A stretch of DNA of 64,000 bases from Pontibacillus sp. HMF3514 (GTDB lineage Bacteria > Bacillota > Bacilli > Bacillales > BH030062): contig NZ_CP047393.1 of the NCBI RefSeq assembly GCF_009858175.1, positions 1,674,001 through 1,738,000 of the forward strand, read 5' to 3'. The notes below the pieces were generated by a model, which was not told where the DNA came from, ran no database searches, and saw nothing but the letters and a program-made list of their open reading frames with translations. Below, piece by piece: positions 7,780 to 16,450 of this stretch. The position numbers and the translations under genes were made by a program. Numbering within the stretch: the first letter of the stretch is position 1; each line of letters starts with the position of its first letter.

Positions 7780-9033
7780 TTGAAAAAGTTAGTATCTGAT
7801 TGGTTTCTATCGTTTCAATATATTAAATACCTATGGCTATGGTTAACGGTTACATTAACGAATACAGGGAAATGGGTATTTACACTTGGTGTAACATGGC
7901 AAGTCTTTCACATAACAGAATCTTCTTTCTGGTCTGGTGCAATTATGTTTGCTTTAATGTTTCCAAATATTATAGGGGCGCCTGTCGTTGGAGTATTAGC
8001 AGATAAAATTGAACGTCGTAAATTAATTTACGTAGCTATTGGGTTCACACTCATTGTTTTAACAACGTTAACCATCACAACAATGACTAGTGTAATATCA
8101 CCTTTAGGTCTGGTTGCTTTATCATTTATGTTTGGGCTTGGTTCAAGTATGATTAATGTGGTTATTAACACGATTGTACCAGGTATTGTTCCAAAGAAAA
8201 CTCTCTATAATGCCTATTCTTTAAAAGCTGTTGGACAAAGAGGTTCAGAGTTTATTGGTCCGTTATTAGCTACTCCGCTTTTAGCATTGATGGGGCCACA
8301 ATTGGTTTATATCATAGGTGCTTTCATTTACGTGCTAGCTATCCTATTTGTAGGATTCCTGAACGTCCCTAAAATGGTTGATGACGATCTAATAGATCAA
8401 GAGAATTTTATACCTTCTTTCATAACAGGACTGAACTATATTCGAAACAATCGTTACATATTTGGGATCATCGTCTTAGTTGGTTTGCATTGTGCTCTCA
8501 CAATGGCATTTATGGGGATGTTACCGAGTTTCGTAACCAAAGGGCTAGGATCAAAGGCAGAGTTTTATGGGTTTCTTATGAGTATGGTAGGTTTAGGGGC
8601 CATATTCGGCACTTTGTCCTTAGCGGGATTAAAAAGTCATACCTTAAAAGTTAAGTTATTTTGGGTTAGTTCTGTTCTTAGTGGATTATCTTTGTCCTTC
8701 TTGGGATTAAGTAGTAATGAAACAATTGCCATCATAGCTATTTTATTTGTTGGGTCCTCACAAGCCCTATTTATGACATTAACAAATGCATTTATTCAAG
8801 AAGCAACAGATGAGCATGTCCGTGGACGGGTAACAAGTGTTTATTATGTGTTAGCAGCAGGACTTATGTCTATTGCGAATTGGGTCTATGGTTGGTTAGG
8901 AAATGTGATTGATCCTCGTTTAATCATGGTGACTACAGGAATAGCTTTCATGGTTGTAGTGGTGTTATACTGGGGCGCTACGAACAAAGCCATGGTGAGA
9001 CCCAAGGTTATAAAAGAAAATATCAGTGTTTAG
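7780..9033 (+). CDS. MFS transporter (EntS/MFS_3-like)
   Basis: A 417-residue major facilitator with about 12 hydrophobic segments. The motif-A loop GVLADKIERR is at residues 71-80, between helices 2 and 3, and a second loop with HVRGRVTS lies in the C-terminal half. Family resemblance is to the MFS_3 group of proton-driven drug or siderophore exporters; the substrate cannot be told. TTG 7780 is used because the strong GGGGGGA lies 7 bases upstream. It is a single-gene unit between two terminators. In B. subtilis this gap between ftsZ and spoIIGA holds the protease gene bpr, so this is a lineage-specific insertion or replacement. Confidence 0.85.
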   Translation: MKKLVSDWFLSFQYIKYLWLWLTVTLTNTGKWVFTLGVTWQVFHITESSFWSGAIMFALMFPNIIGAPVVGVLADKIERRKLIYVAIGFTLIVLTTLTITTMTSVISPLGLVALSFMFGLGSSMINVVINTIVPGIVPKKTLYNAYSLKAVGQRGSEFIGPLLATPLLALMGPQLVYIIGAFIYVLAILFVGFLNVPKMVDDDLIDQENFIPSFITGLNYIRNNRYIFGIIVLVGLHCALTMAFMGMLPSFVTKGLGSKAEFYGFLMSMVGLGAIFGTLSLAGLKSHTLKVKLFWVSSVLSGLSLSFLGLSSNETIAIIAILFVGSSQALFMTLTNAFIQEATDEHVRGRVTSVYYVLAAGLMSIANWVYGWLGNVIDPRLIMVTTGIAFMVVVVLYWGATNKAMVRPKVIKENISV

Positions 9034-9034
9034 G

Positions 9035-9071
9035 TAATAAAAAGTCTTGTGTTTTGCAAGGCTTTTTATTA
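9035..9071 (+). terminator. Intrinsic terminator after MFS gene
   Basis: TAATAAAAAGTCTTG (9035-9049) pairs with CAAGGCTTTTTATTA (9057-9071) with one G-U pair. The flanking A and T tracts would let it work on either strand. Confidence 0.88.
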
Positions 9072-9145
9072 TTTAGGATCAGCTTTCGTTAACCGACAAA
9101 ATCGTTGAAAATCTTCAAAAATATTTTTAACTCTCTCTACAGAAT

Positions 9146-9178
9146 ATGACAGACTTCTATTTCTATCTTCGCTATACT
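9146..9178 (+). promoter_or_regulatory. Spo0A-type long-spacer promoter of spoIIGA
   Basis: ATGACA (9146-9151) and TATACT (9173-9178) are separated by 21 bp. This copies the unusual B. subtilis spoIIG promoter, a sigma-A promoter with a 22-bp spacer that needs phosphorylated Spo0A to work. Only partial 0A-box matches can be seen upstream (for example CCGACAA near 9096). Confidence 0.6.
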
Positions 9179-9230
9179 TACTCTCACAAGATGAACTTTC
9201 TAATAGGAAGGGCAAGAAGGGGAGGACATT

Positions 9231-10151
9231 GTGACCATCTATTTAGATGCCGTTTGGCTTTTGAACTTTTTCTTGGACTGGATGATCTTGATGCTTACGC
9301 ATAGCTTATCCAAATCACAAAATAACCGGTGGAGACTTGTTATAGGAGCTTTGGTTGCTTCATTGCTCGTACCTATAAACCTCTACTATCCAGCATCTAT
9401 TTGGTCATCTCCTTTAGGTAAGGCAATTTTTTCAGCCATCATTATTTTAACTGCATTCGGGTTTAGGAATCTTCGTATTTTTGTACGTCATATTCTCTAT
9501 TTTTATTTTATTACCTTCGCTATAGGAGGAGGGTTGTTTGGTCTCTATTTTGTATTGAATGAACAAATTCAAGTATCGAATGGTGTAGTTGTGACGTATC
9601 AAACTGGATTTGGTGATGGGATTAGCTGGTTGTTTGTATTTATTGGGTTTCCAATTGTTTGGTGGTTTACAAAGAAACGAATGGAACAATTGGTCGTACA
9701 GCAAATGAAATATGATGAAATGATCCAAGTAAAGTTGAGTATCCAAGGGCAAATCCATGAAACGACTGCACTTATTGATAGTGGAAATCAATTGACTGAT
9801 CCGATTACAAAACGACCAGTCATTATATGTGATAAAACATTAATGAGAAGGTGGTTTTCAGAGGAGGAATGGGGGCAATTGAAGAGAGCTAACGATGACT
9901 TGGCTTTAGATCAACTACCAGAACGATGGAGTGATAAAATACGTATCATTCCATATCAAGGTGTCAGTGGCCAGGGGTCATTTATGATGTCGATAAAACC
10001 TGACTGGCTTGAAGTTACAGTTCAAGAGAAGCATGTAAACATCAATCAAGTTTTAATAGGCTTTCAATTTGGACAACTAGCTCCAGATGATAGCTATCAT
10101 TGCTTAATGCATCCCCACTTATTAAAGACGATAGCAGTGGACTCTGCATAA
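9231..10151 (+). CDS. spoIIGA: Sporulation sigma-E processing peptidase SpoIIGA
   Basis: A 306-residue membrane-bound aspartic protease that cleaves the pro-sequence from pro-sigma-E in the mother cell after a forespore signal (SpoIIR). The N-terminal half has about five transmembrane helices (residues 5-155). The cytoplasmic C-terminal half holds the catalytic motif ALIDSGNQLTDP with the active-site aspartate at residue 183, identical in number to B. subtilis. The GTG start follows GGGGAGG. sigE, which encodes its substrate, begins 26 bp downstream, so the two are cotranscribed. Confidence 0.95.
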   Translation: MTIYLDAVWLLNFFLDWMILMLTHSLSKSQNNRWRLVIGALVASLLVPINLYYPASIWSSPLGKAIFSAIIILTAFGFRNLRIFVRHILYFYFITFAIGGGLFGLYFVLNEQIQVSNGVVVTYQTGFGDGISWLFVFIGFPIVWWFTKKRMEQLVVQQMKYDEMIQVKLSIQGQIHETTALIDSGNQLTDPITKRPVIICDKTLMRRWFSEEEWGQLKRANDDLALDQLPERWSDKIRIIPYQGVSGQGSFMMSIKPDWLEVTVQEKHVNINQVLIGFQFGQLAPDDSYHCLMHPHLLKTIAVDSA

Positions 10152-10177
10152 GATCGTGTTCATAAAGGAGGAGTATG

Positions 10178-10897
10178 ATGGGTAAATGGAAACTCAAATT
10201 ACAATTATGGTGGTATAAGTTTTTAATCAAGCTTGGGTGGAAGACAGATGAGATCTACTACATAGGAGGAAATGATGCCCTGCCGCCTCCCTTATCAAAA
10301 GAGGAAGAACAAGAACTGTTAAAAAGATTACCAAAAGAAGACAAAGCAGCTCGAGCTATGCTGATTGAACGAAACCTACGACTTGTTGTATATATTGCTA
10401 GGAAGTTTGAGAATACAGGAATTAATATTGAAGATTTAATCAGTATAGGTACGATTGGACTTATTAAAGCTGTAAATACCTTTAACCCTGAAAAGAAAAT
10501 CAAGCTAGCGACTTATGCTTCCCGCTGTATTGAAAACGAAATTTTGATGTATTTACGAAGAAATAACAAAATTCGAAGTGAAGTGTCCTTCGATGAGCCT
10601 CTTAACATTGATTGGGATGGGAATGAGCTTTTACTTTCCGATGTGTTAGGAACGGATGATGATATTATTACGCGTGATCTAGAGGCCCACGTGGACAAGC
10701 GCCTCTTGAAGAAAGCACTCGAGTCGTTAAATGAGCGGGAACAGCAAATTATGGAGTTACGTTTTGGGTTAATTGGTGAAGATGAAATGACACAAAAAGA
10801 CGTAGCAGATATGTTAGGCATTTCACAGTCTTACATATCCAGACTTGAGAAAAAGATCATTCGTCGTTTGAAGAAAGAATTTAATAAGATGGTGTAA
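10178..10897 (+). CDS. sigE: RNA polymerase sigma factor SigE (pro-form)
   Basis: A 239-residue sigma-70 family factor directing early mother-cell transcription in sporulation. It is made as an inactive precursor. The amphipathic N-terminal pro-segment ends at the Tyr27-Tyr28 pair (DEIYYIGG), the known SpoIIGA cleavage region. Region 2 contains [16 protein letters not shown] and [18 protein letters not shown]; region 4 ends with the helix-turn-helix [22 protein letters not shown] 10178 was preferred to ATG 10175 because it gives the family length, the Tyr27 numbering and a 6-base gap to AAGGAGG. Near identity to the B. subtilis protein makes the call secure. Confidence 0.97.
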   Translation: MGKWKLKLQLWWYKFLIKLGWKTDEIYYIGGNDALPPPLSKEEEQELLKRLPKEDKAARAMLIERNLRLVVYIARKFENTGINIEDLISIGTIGLIKAVNTFNPEKKIKLATYASRCIENEILMYLRRNNKIRSEVSFDEPLNIDWDGNELLLSDVLGTDDDIITRDLEAHVDKRLLKKALESLNEREQQIMELRFGLIGEDEMTQKDVADMLGISQSYISRLEKKIIRRLKKEFNKMV

Positions 10898-10931
10898 TTC
10901 GAGAGAAAGTATAATAGCAAGCGAATTTGAG

Positions 10932-10966
10932 GGTTGAATCCTAAAATGGATTCAGCCTTCTTTTTA
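10932..10966 (+). terminator. Intrinsic terminator after sigE
   Basis: GGTTGAATCC (10932-10941) pairs with GGATTCAGCC (10948-10957) with one G-U pair, followed by TTCTTTTT. It separates the spoIIG operon from sigG. Confidence 0.88.
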
Positions 10967-11023
10967 ATGAGAGTTTTTTTACTTGTTTTAGGATAATTTT
11001 ATGTTCATTAGTTACTCAACATT

Positions 11024-11697
11024 ATGGCAGTAATATGGAATAACTGTTTTAGTGAGAGAGGCGGTTCCGTTGCTATTGTTGAGTACGGTGGGCTTGGGAA
11101 CGGGTTGCTTTCCCCGGACGAACGATCGAGCCTCCTCATCCGCTACGCTTCTTGCGGGGTCTCGCTCGCCCGTTTTTCCGGAGGAGTCAACCCGTTCCCA
11201 AGCCCACCTTAGCCGAATGGTGATGAACGGAACCGCAGCGATATGAGGAGGTAATGCTTACGGACATTCATTCCGCTAATTGCTGCAAATCACCTTAATA
11301 AAGAGCAATCTGTCACAAATAAGGTACCATATGTCCGTAACGACTCTCGAAATGCCTTAAAAGTTCAAAATAACGGAACAGATGTCCGTAAGGTTTAGAA
11401 CCCACACACTAGGGTCCGTTATTCTCCATAAACGCAAAGGGGGGAAGAAAACGGCAAACTCCAGTGGTAGAAAGGGCAGATGAGACCCCACAGAGAACGG
11501 AGTGAACGAGGAGGCTCAAAGTAAACAAGGAAGATCGACTAAGACCGCCACATCGTGTGGCAACGTCGACCTACCCCACGTCGTGTGAGGCAACAGGAGT
11601 ATTGCCGTTTCACTGACCCCCTTACTCTCATACAAGCAACGGACTCCTCCGAACCTATATCTCGAATCCAAGTCTTCCAGATAAGGGGGCTTTAATG
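11024..11697 (+). repeat. Composite intergenic repeat, copy B
   Basis: This 674-bp element lies between sigE and sigG and is the closest relative of copy A; module 1 differs at only a few positions over roughly 200 bp. Module 1 has outer arms GCGGTTCCGTT (11061-11071) / 11226-11236 and 18-nt inner arms 11090-11107 / 11188-11205, all perfect. The spacer has three TTACGGACAT units (11258, then inverted at 11331 and 11382), one fewer than copy A. Module 2 has ACGGCAA near 11451 pairing with TTGCCGT near 11602. The right end again reads CCAAGTCTTCCAGATAAGGG. The rest of the sigE-sigG gap (11698-11820) shows nothing recognisable before the sigG promoter. Confidence 0.9.
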
Positions 11698-11820
11698 TAA
11701 TAAGAGCCTAAACACTATAATGATTATTTTGAAAAGATTTACTATATCGGTATAGTCCTTTTATACCAAGGATTAGCGAAGGGTTCTGTCGATTTCTGTC
11801 GTGTTTTTGAATAGTGTCCT

Positions 11821-11849
11821 GCATATTTTTCCCTCATGAGGAGATACTG
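11821..11849 (+). promoter_or_regulatory. Sigma-F/sigma-G promoter of sigG
   Basis: GCATA (11821-11825) and GGAGATACTG (11840-11849) are separated by 14 bp. The second element fits the forespore -10 consensus GGnnAnAnTR at every fixed position. This agrees with known biology: sigG is first read by sigma-F and then by sigma-G itself. The RNA would start about 30 bp before the RBS AGGAGGG. Confidence 0.82.
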
Positions 11850-11885
11850 ACTTTTGACAGCATCTCCACATAGGAGGGTATAGAT

Positions 11886-12665
11886 TTGACAAAACATAAG
11901 GTTGAAATATGCGGAGTCGATACATCCAAATTACCAGTACTTAAAAACGATGAAATGAGAGAGCTATTTAAACGTATGCAATCGGGAGAACATTGGGCCC
12001 GTGAAGAACTCGTTAATGGAAACTTACGACTGGTTTTAAGTGTAATCCAGCGTTTTAATAACCGAGGCGAGTATGTAGATGACTTATTTCAAGTTGGCTG
12101 CATTGGCTTAATGAAATCAATCGATAATTTTGACTTAAGTCAAAATGTTAAGTTTTCCACCTATGCAGTACCGATGATTATTGGGGAAATTCGACGATAC
12201 TTAAGAGATAATAACCCAATTCGTGTGTCTCGTTCACTACGTGACATCGCTTATAAAGCTTTACAAGTGAGAGAGAAGCTAATGAGTAAAACATCAAAGG
12301 ATCCATCACCCATGGAGATTGCTGAAGAGATGGGCGTACCTCATTCCGATGTTGTATTCGCATTAGATGCTATTCAAGATCCAGTTTCATTATTTGAACC
12401 CATTTACAATGACGGCGGAGACCCTATTTTTGTTATGGATCAATTAAGTGATGACACAAACAAGGATACAATTTGGATCGATGAAATTGCACTTAAAGAA
12501 GGTATGAGAAGATTAAATGAGCGAGAAAAGATGATACTCAACTATCGCTTTTTCCAGGGAAAAACACAAATGGAAGTTGCAGATGAAATTGGCATCTCCC
12601 AAGCACAGGTATCCCGTTTAGAAAAAGCAGCTATTAAAGAAATGAATAAGCAAATGTATGAATAA
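11886..12665 (+). CDS. sigG: RNA polymerase sigma factor SigG
   Basis: A 259-residue late forespore sigma factor of the sigma-F/B/G group. It begins with the diagnostic KVEICGVDTSKLPVL segment. Region 2 contains NLRLVLSVIQRFNNRGEYVDDLFQVG (quoted in parts), with FSTYAVPMIIGEIRR; region 3 has LRDIAYKALQVREK; region 4 ends with VADEIGISQAQVSRLEKAA. The start is TTG 11886, 7 bases after AGGAGGG. It has its own forespore promoter, separated from sigE by a terminator and repeat copy B, so autoregulation should be preserved. Confidence 0.97.
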   Translation: MTKHKVEICGVDTSKLPVLKNDEMRELFKRMQSGEHWAREELVNGNLRLVLSVIQRFNNRGEYVDDLFQVGCIGLMKSIDNFDLSQNVKFSTYAVPMIIGEIRRYLRDNNPIRVSRSLRDIAYKALQVREKLMSKTSKDPSPMEIAEEMGVPHSDVVFALDAIQDPVSLFEPIYNDGGDPIFVMDQLSDDTNKDTIWIDEIALKEGMRRLNEREKMILNYRFFQGKTQMEVADEIGISQAQVSRLEKAAIKEMNKQMYE

Positions 12666-12680
12666 AAAAACATGAAGAAT

Positions 12681-12750
12681 CGGTACCGTGTTGCACCTGA
12701 AATTTGTTAAATCGACAAATTTTGGTGATTGCACGGTACCGTTCTATTTT
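12681..12750 (+). terminator. Long stem-loop after sigG
   Basis: CGGTACCGTG (12681-12690) pairs perfectly with CACGGTACCG (12732-12741). Inside it, CACC 12694-12697 pairs with GGTG 12724-12727 and AAATTTGT 12700-12707 pairs with ACAAATTT 12715-12722. TTCTATTTT follows. The stem is longer than a typical terminator and may also protect the sigG mRNA 3' end. Confidence 0.75.
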
Positions 12751-12792
12751 GGATATGGGTGTGCATATAGTAATTGTAGGGGTGGTGTGGAT

Positions 12793-13062
12793 ATGGTTAC
12801 GATTTCTGAATTACAAGTTAAGGAGATTATTTCTGTTGAAAATGGGGAAAAACTTGGACATATGACTGATTTAGAAATTGATGTAGATCGTGGAAGACTA
12901 ATCTCTATAATAATAGGTGGAAAAGGAAAGATGATGGGGTTTCTTGGTAAGGATGAAGAGATCATCATACCTTGGGAGTCGATTTTAAAAATTGGAGAAG
13001 ATGTTATTCTTGTAAAGAAAGCGATTCAGCCGGCTTTATATGCACCAAATCAAGCAGATTAA
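12793..13062 (+). CDS. ylmC: PRC-barrel protein YlmC/YmxH
   Basis: An 89-residue protein of the YlmC/YmxH sporulation-associated PRC-barrel family. A single beta-barrel-like domain is visible: ISELQVKEIISVENGEKLG, DLEIDVDRGRLISIII, IPWESILKIGEDVIL. PRC barrels usually bind RNA or protein partners; no function is established for this one. The ATG at 12793 has AGGGGTGG upstream; a longer in-frame extension to 12688 lies inside the sigG terminator and was rejected. In B. subtilis ylmC likewise follows sigG and precedes ylmD. Confidence 0.85.
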   Translation: MVTISELQVKEIISVENGEKLGHMTDLEIDVDRGRLISIIIGGKGKMMGFLGKDEEIIIPWESILKIGEDVILVKKAIQPALYAPNQAD

Positions 13063-13108
13063 GCCTAATCTCACAAGAATTTTGTCTGAAAATATGATAG
13101 AATATAGA

Positions 13109-13132
13109 AAAACTTGCCGAACGGCAAGTTTT
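13109..13132 (+). terminator. Hairpin terminator after ylmC
   Basis: AAAACTTGCCG (13109-13119) and CGGCAAGTTTT (13122-13132) form a perfect stem flanked by A and T tracts. The T-run is short, so strength is uncertain. Confidence 0.65.
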
Positions 13133-13227
13133 AAGCCTATATTAGACTATGAAATTATATTTACTACTAGAGTTATAAACAGTCATATTGATCATTCGAA
13201 TAAACTTAAATGTATGGAGGATGAGAC

Positions 13228-14046
13228 ATGTCGGAAGGTTTTCATCATACGCATCCGTCCTATTTAGAAATAACAAAATGGACTTATGCTCACCCAGAGC
13301 TTGTTGTGGGCATGACCACCCGTTTAGGTGGATCAGGAGAGCCTCCATTTGATTCATTTAATTTAGGGTGGCATGTACCAGATCGGCAAGAAACAGTACA
13401 TCAAAATCGAGAAACATTGGCTTCTCTTTTACAATTTTCAATGGACACTTGGATTGGTGGAGAACAGGTGCACGATACGGATATCTATACCGTAACCAAG
13501 AAAGATAAAGGGAAAGGTGCATTTAATCAAGATTCGTCTATTCCAAACTGTGATGGTTTAATAACAAAAGAACCAAATGTATTGTTAACTGCTTTCTATG
13601 CTGATTGTGTTCCTTTGTTTTTCTTTGATCCCATTACGGGTTGGATTGGAATAGCTCATGCAGGTTGGCGTGGAACTGTAGCGAAAATGGGCCCCAAAAT
13701 GGTTCAAGCCTTGGTCGAAAAAGGCGTAGATCCTAAAACGCTTCGAGTAGGAATTGGTCCATCGATAAGTGGAGATATGTATGAAGTGGATGATAATGTG
13801 ATTCAACAACTTCCAAAAAAATATCAGGAAGAGCCAATTGTTCAATCTCAAGAAAATGGACGTTACCTTTTATCTCTTCAAGATATGCATGTGGACTTGT
13901 TATTAGAAGCTGGTCTAGAGGAAAAACATATCGAACAATCAGAGTACTGTACATATCAAAACGATCATTTATTCTTCTCACACCGACGTGATAAGGGGAA
14001 AACAGGACGTATGTTAGGATTTATTGGACTAAAAGAAAAACTATAG
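13228..14046 (+). CDS. pgeF: Peptidoglycan editing factor PgeF (YlmD)
   Basis: A 272-residue laccase-domain protein of the YfiH/PgeF family. Members act as purine nucleoside phosphorylase/adenosine deaminase-like enzymes in vitro, and in E. coli PgeF keeps L-Ser out of the peptidoglycan stem. Metal ligands are visible at H82 (GGEQVH), C127 (ADCVPL) and H144 (AHAGWRG). The start ATG 13228 follows GGAGGATGAG. It is the first gene of the ylmDEFGH-divIVA string, and ylmE follows after 12 bp. Confidence 0.9.
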   Translation: MSEGFHHTHPSYLEITKWTYAHPELVVGMTTRLGGSGEPPFDSFNLGWHVPDRQETVHQNRETLASLLQFSMDTWIGGEQVHDTDIYTVTKKDKGKGAFNQDSSIPNCDGLITKEPNVLLTAFYADCVPLFFFDPITGWIGIAHAGWRGTVAKMGPKMVQALVEKGVDPKTLRVGIGPSISGDMYEVDDNVIQQLPKKYQEEPIVQSQENGRYLLSLQDMHVDLLLEAGLEEKHIEQSEYCTYQNDHLFFSHRRDKGKTGRMLGFIGLKEKL

Positions 14047-14058
14047 CAAGGAAGGAGC

Positions 14059-14745
14059 ATGTCCTTCGTGAACGTTGCAGAAAACTTAGAAACCATCCAA
14101 GCTAATATTAGACAAGCCTGTGATCGAGCAGGTAGATCAAATAACGAGATCTCTGTTATTGCTGTAACAAAGTATGTGACGATTGACCGTGCTAAGCAGG
14201 CGATTGAAGCGGGAGTCGAACACTTAGGAGAAAACAGAGTGGAGGGTATGAATGAAAAGTACGATGAAATTGGACAAGGTGTTCAATGGCATTTTATCGG
14301 AACCCTACAGTCTCGAAAAGTAAAAGAAGTGATCGATCAGGTATCTATGATCCATTCACTCGACCGCAAATCTTTAGCAAAAGAAATTAATAAGCGAACC
14401 GATCGTAAAGTTCCATGTTTTGTTCAAGTAAATGTTAGTGGTGAAGATTCTAAACATGGCTTAGAGCCTGAAGAAGTCATTCCATTTATTGATTCACTTC
14501 GCAACTATGAAAATATTGAAGTGACTGGTCTTATGACGATGGCTCCTTATATAGAAGATCAGGATAAGTTAAGGTCAATCTTCAGAAAGCTTAGAACAAT
14601 TAAGGAAGAAGTTGAAACGAAAGATTGGGCTCATGCACCATGTAAGCACCTATCTATGGGGATGAGCAATGATTACGAAATTGCCATTGAAGAAGGAGCT
14701 ACACACATACGAATTGGCTCCAAGCTAGTTGGCAAGGAATTTTAA
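14059..14745 (+). CDS. ylmE: PLP homeostasis protein YlmE (YggS/PLPBP)
   Basis: A 228-residue alanine racemase-like single-barrel protein that binds pyridoxal 5'-phosphate and buffers its supply; it is not a known enzyme. The PLP lysine is K38 in IAVTKYV. The phosphate-binding part is seen in HLSMGMSNDYEIAIEEGATHIRIGS (in parts). ATG 14059 is given, but GTG 14068 (MNVAENLETI) aligns better with the B. subtilis N-terminus and has GAAGGAG 10 bases upstream, so either may be used. Together with sepF it belongs to the division cluster. Confidence 0.92.
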   Translation: MSFVNVAENLETIQANIRQACDRAGRSNNEISVIAVTKYVTIDRAKQAIEAGVEHLGENRVEGMNEKYDEIGQGVQWHFIGTLQSRKVKEVIDQVSMIHSLDRKSLAKEINKRTDRKVPCFVQVNVSGEDSKHGLEPEEVIPFIDSLRNYENIEVTGLMTMAPYIEDQDKLRSIFRKLRTIKEEVETKDWAHAPCKHLSMGMSNDYEIAIEEGATHIRIGSKLVGKEF

Positions 14746-14762
14746 TAAAGGGGTGAAACATT

Positions 14763-15191
14763 ATGAGTTTAAAAAATAAACTACGAAACTTTTTTATAGA
14801 AGATGAATACGAGTATATTGAAACGGAAGAAGAAGCTGAAGGGCCAGAGCCGATGCATCAACAACAACAATCAAGTGATTCTAAAAAGCAAAATGTAGTT
14901 AGCTTAAAAAGTATGCAACAGTCTTCTAAGGTTGTCCTTTGCGAGCCACGTACGTATAATGAAGCCCAAGAGATTGCTGATAATCTTGTAAATCGTAAAG
15001 CTGTTGTGATCAACCTTCAGCGTGTAGACCATCAACAAGCAAAACGTATTGTAGATTTTTTAAGCGGAACGGTGTATGCTATTGGTGGAGATATTCAAAA
15101 ACTTGGCGCTCAAACATTCCTATGCACACCTGAGAATGTCGATGTTTCTGGTACAATATCAGAAGTCATGAATGAGAGCGATGATTTTTAG
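14763..15191 (+). CDS. sepF: Cell division protein SepF
   Basis: A 142-residue FtsZ-bundling and membrane-anchoring protein. The N-terminal amphipathic membrane-targeting helix ([11 protein letters not shown]) is followed by an acidic, Gln-rich linker (residues about 15-55) and the conserved SepF core (about 58-135) with the signature [22 protein letters not shown] and [12 protein letters not shown]. It overlaps functionally with FtsA. The ATG follows AAAGGGGTG. Linker glutamines here and in FtsZ suggest similar composition drift in both. Confidence 0.94.
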   Translation: MSLKNKLRNFFIEDEYEYIETEEEAEGPEPMHQQQQSSDSKKQNVVSLKSMQQSSKVVLCEPRTYNEAQEIADNLVNRKAVVINLQRVDHQQAKRIVDFLSGTVYAIGGDIQKLGAQTFLCTPENVDVSGTISEVMNESDDF

Positions 15192-15209
15192 AAAAGGTGG
15201 TTAACGATT

Positions 15210-15500
15210 TTGACTGGTATTTTACTAACGATATTAGAGCTTGTAGACTTACTACTAACTGGCTATTTCTTTGCATTGATCGGTTACATACTTATGTCTT
15301 GGTTTCCAGGAGCACGGGACTCATCAATTGGAAACTTCCTAACAAAGATTTGTGAACCTTATTTAGAACCTTTCCGTAAAGTAATCCCTCCAATTGGCAT
15401 GATTGATATTTCACCAATTGTGGCGATTTTCGTGTTGCAGTTTGCACAAGGTTCCGGATTGCATGCCCTAGGGCAACTTATCATAAACCTAACAAGCTGA
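15210..15500 (+). CDS. ylmG: YggT family membrane protein YlmG
   Basis: A 96-residue protein with two transmembrane segments (about residues 5-30 and 68-92) and the YggT signature LMSWFPGARDSSIG followed by ICEPYLEPFRKVIPP. The family lies beside sepF in Gram-positives and cyanobacteria and is linked with division or membrane distribution, without a defined activity. The TTG start is 9 bases after AAAAGGTGG. Confidence 0.88.
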   Translation: MTGILLTILELVDLLLTGYFFALIGYILMSWFPGARDSSIGNFLTKICEPYLEPFRKVIPPIGMIDISPIVAIFVLQFAQGSGLHALGQLIINLTS

Positions 15501-15561
15501 TGGAGAATCATGGAGACATGATCTCCTTTTTCATTTAGAGAGAATTTAAGGAGTAAAGCTT

Positions 15562-16335
15562 ATGGAGATTTATCAGCACTTTCGAAAAGAGGAGCAGCCG
15601 TTCATTGATCAGGTTTTATCCTGGCAGGAAGATGTAGAGCGGATGTATCAGCGGAAGCTGACAGACTTTCTTGATCCTCGTCAACAGAAAATCTTTAGTA
15701 CGATTATTGGGAATCATGATGATTTTTTATTGAGAGATTATGGTGGAACATCAACTGCAGAACGGAAAAGGATGATCCTGGCTCCTTATTATGAGGAGAT
15801 TGAAACAGATGATTTTCAGGTGACATTACTTGAAGCAAAGTATCCAAGTAAGTTTGTAACACTTGAGCATAAGGATGTCCTCGGAGCATTCATGTCCCTT
15901 GGTGTTAAACGAAGTAAACTAGGAGATTTGATTGTTACAGAGGATACCATTCAAATTCTAGTAGCCTCAGAAATTGTTACGTATGTCCAAATGAACTTAA
16001 CAGGTATCAAAAAAGCAGGTGTTCAATTCGAGGAGAAGCCTCATGAACATTTACTTGAGAGCACAGAAGAATGGTCCGAGAGTACAGGGACTGTAGCTTC
16101 CTTACGATTAGATATTATACTAAAAGAGATCTATAATTTATCCCGTCAAAAAGCTTCCCTTTATATTGAAAAAGGGCTGGTTAAGGTGAATTTTCAAACT
16201 GTAGATAATCCAGCTTTCTTATTAGAAGAAGGAGATATGATCTCTGTACGAGGTAAAGGCCGTAGTCAGCTTAATTCCATAGAAGGAAAAACAAAAAAAG
16301 AAAAATGGAGAATTGTGACGTCTCAGTTAAAATAA
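15562..16335 (+). CDS. ylmH: S4-domain RNA-binding protein YlmH
   Basis: A 257-residue protein with an N-terminal YlmH-specific domain and a C-terminal S4 RNA-binding domain (about residues 180-240: SLRLDIILKEIYNLSRQKAS, then GLVKVNF). Recent work in B. subtilis links YlmH to ribosome-associated quality control, acting on 50S-peptidyl-tRNA complexes alongside or in place of RqcP. rqcH, which encodes the Ala-tailing factor, is also in this window. The ATG at 15562 follows AAGGAG. Confidence 0.9.
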   Translation: MEIYQHFRKEEQPFIDQVLSWQEDVERMYQRKLTDFLDPRQQKIFSTIIGNHDDFLLRDYGGTSTAERKRMILAPYYEEIETDDFQVTLLEAKYPSKFVTLEHKDVLGAFMSLGVKRSKLGDLIVTEDTIQILVASEIVTYVQMNLTGIKKAGVQFEEKPHEHLLESTEEWSESTGTVASLRLDIILKEIYNLSRQKASLYIEKGLVKVNFQTVDNPAFLLEEGDMISVRGKGRSQLNSIEGKTKKEKWRIVTSQLK

Positions 16336-16450
16336 GTCCAAGGAACTAGAAGGAATATGCGCATCTTTGTCGAAATAAATAGTATCCACAAGACTGTTCA
16401 TGAAGAGCGGTCCGTATATCAAAACCCTACACCCTAAGGAGGTGGCCCGT

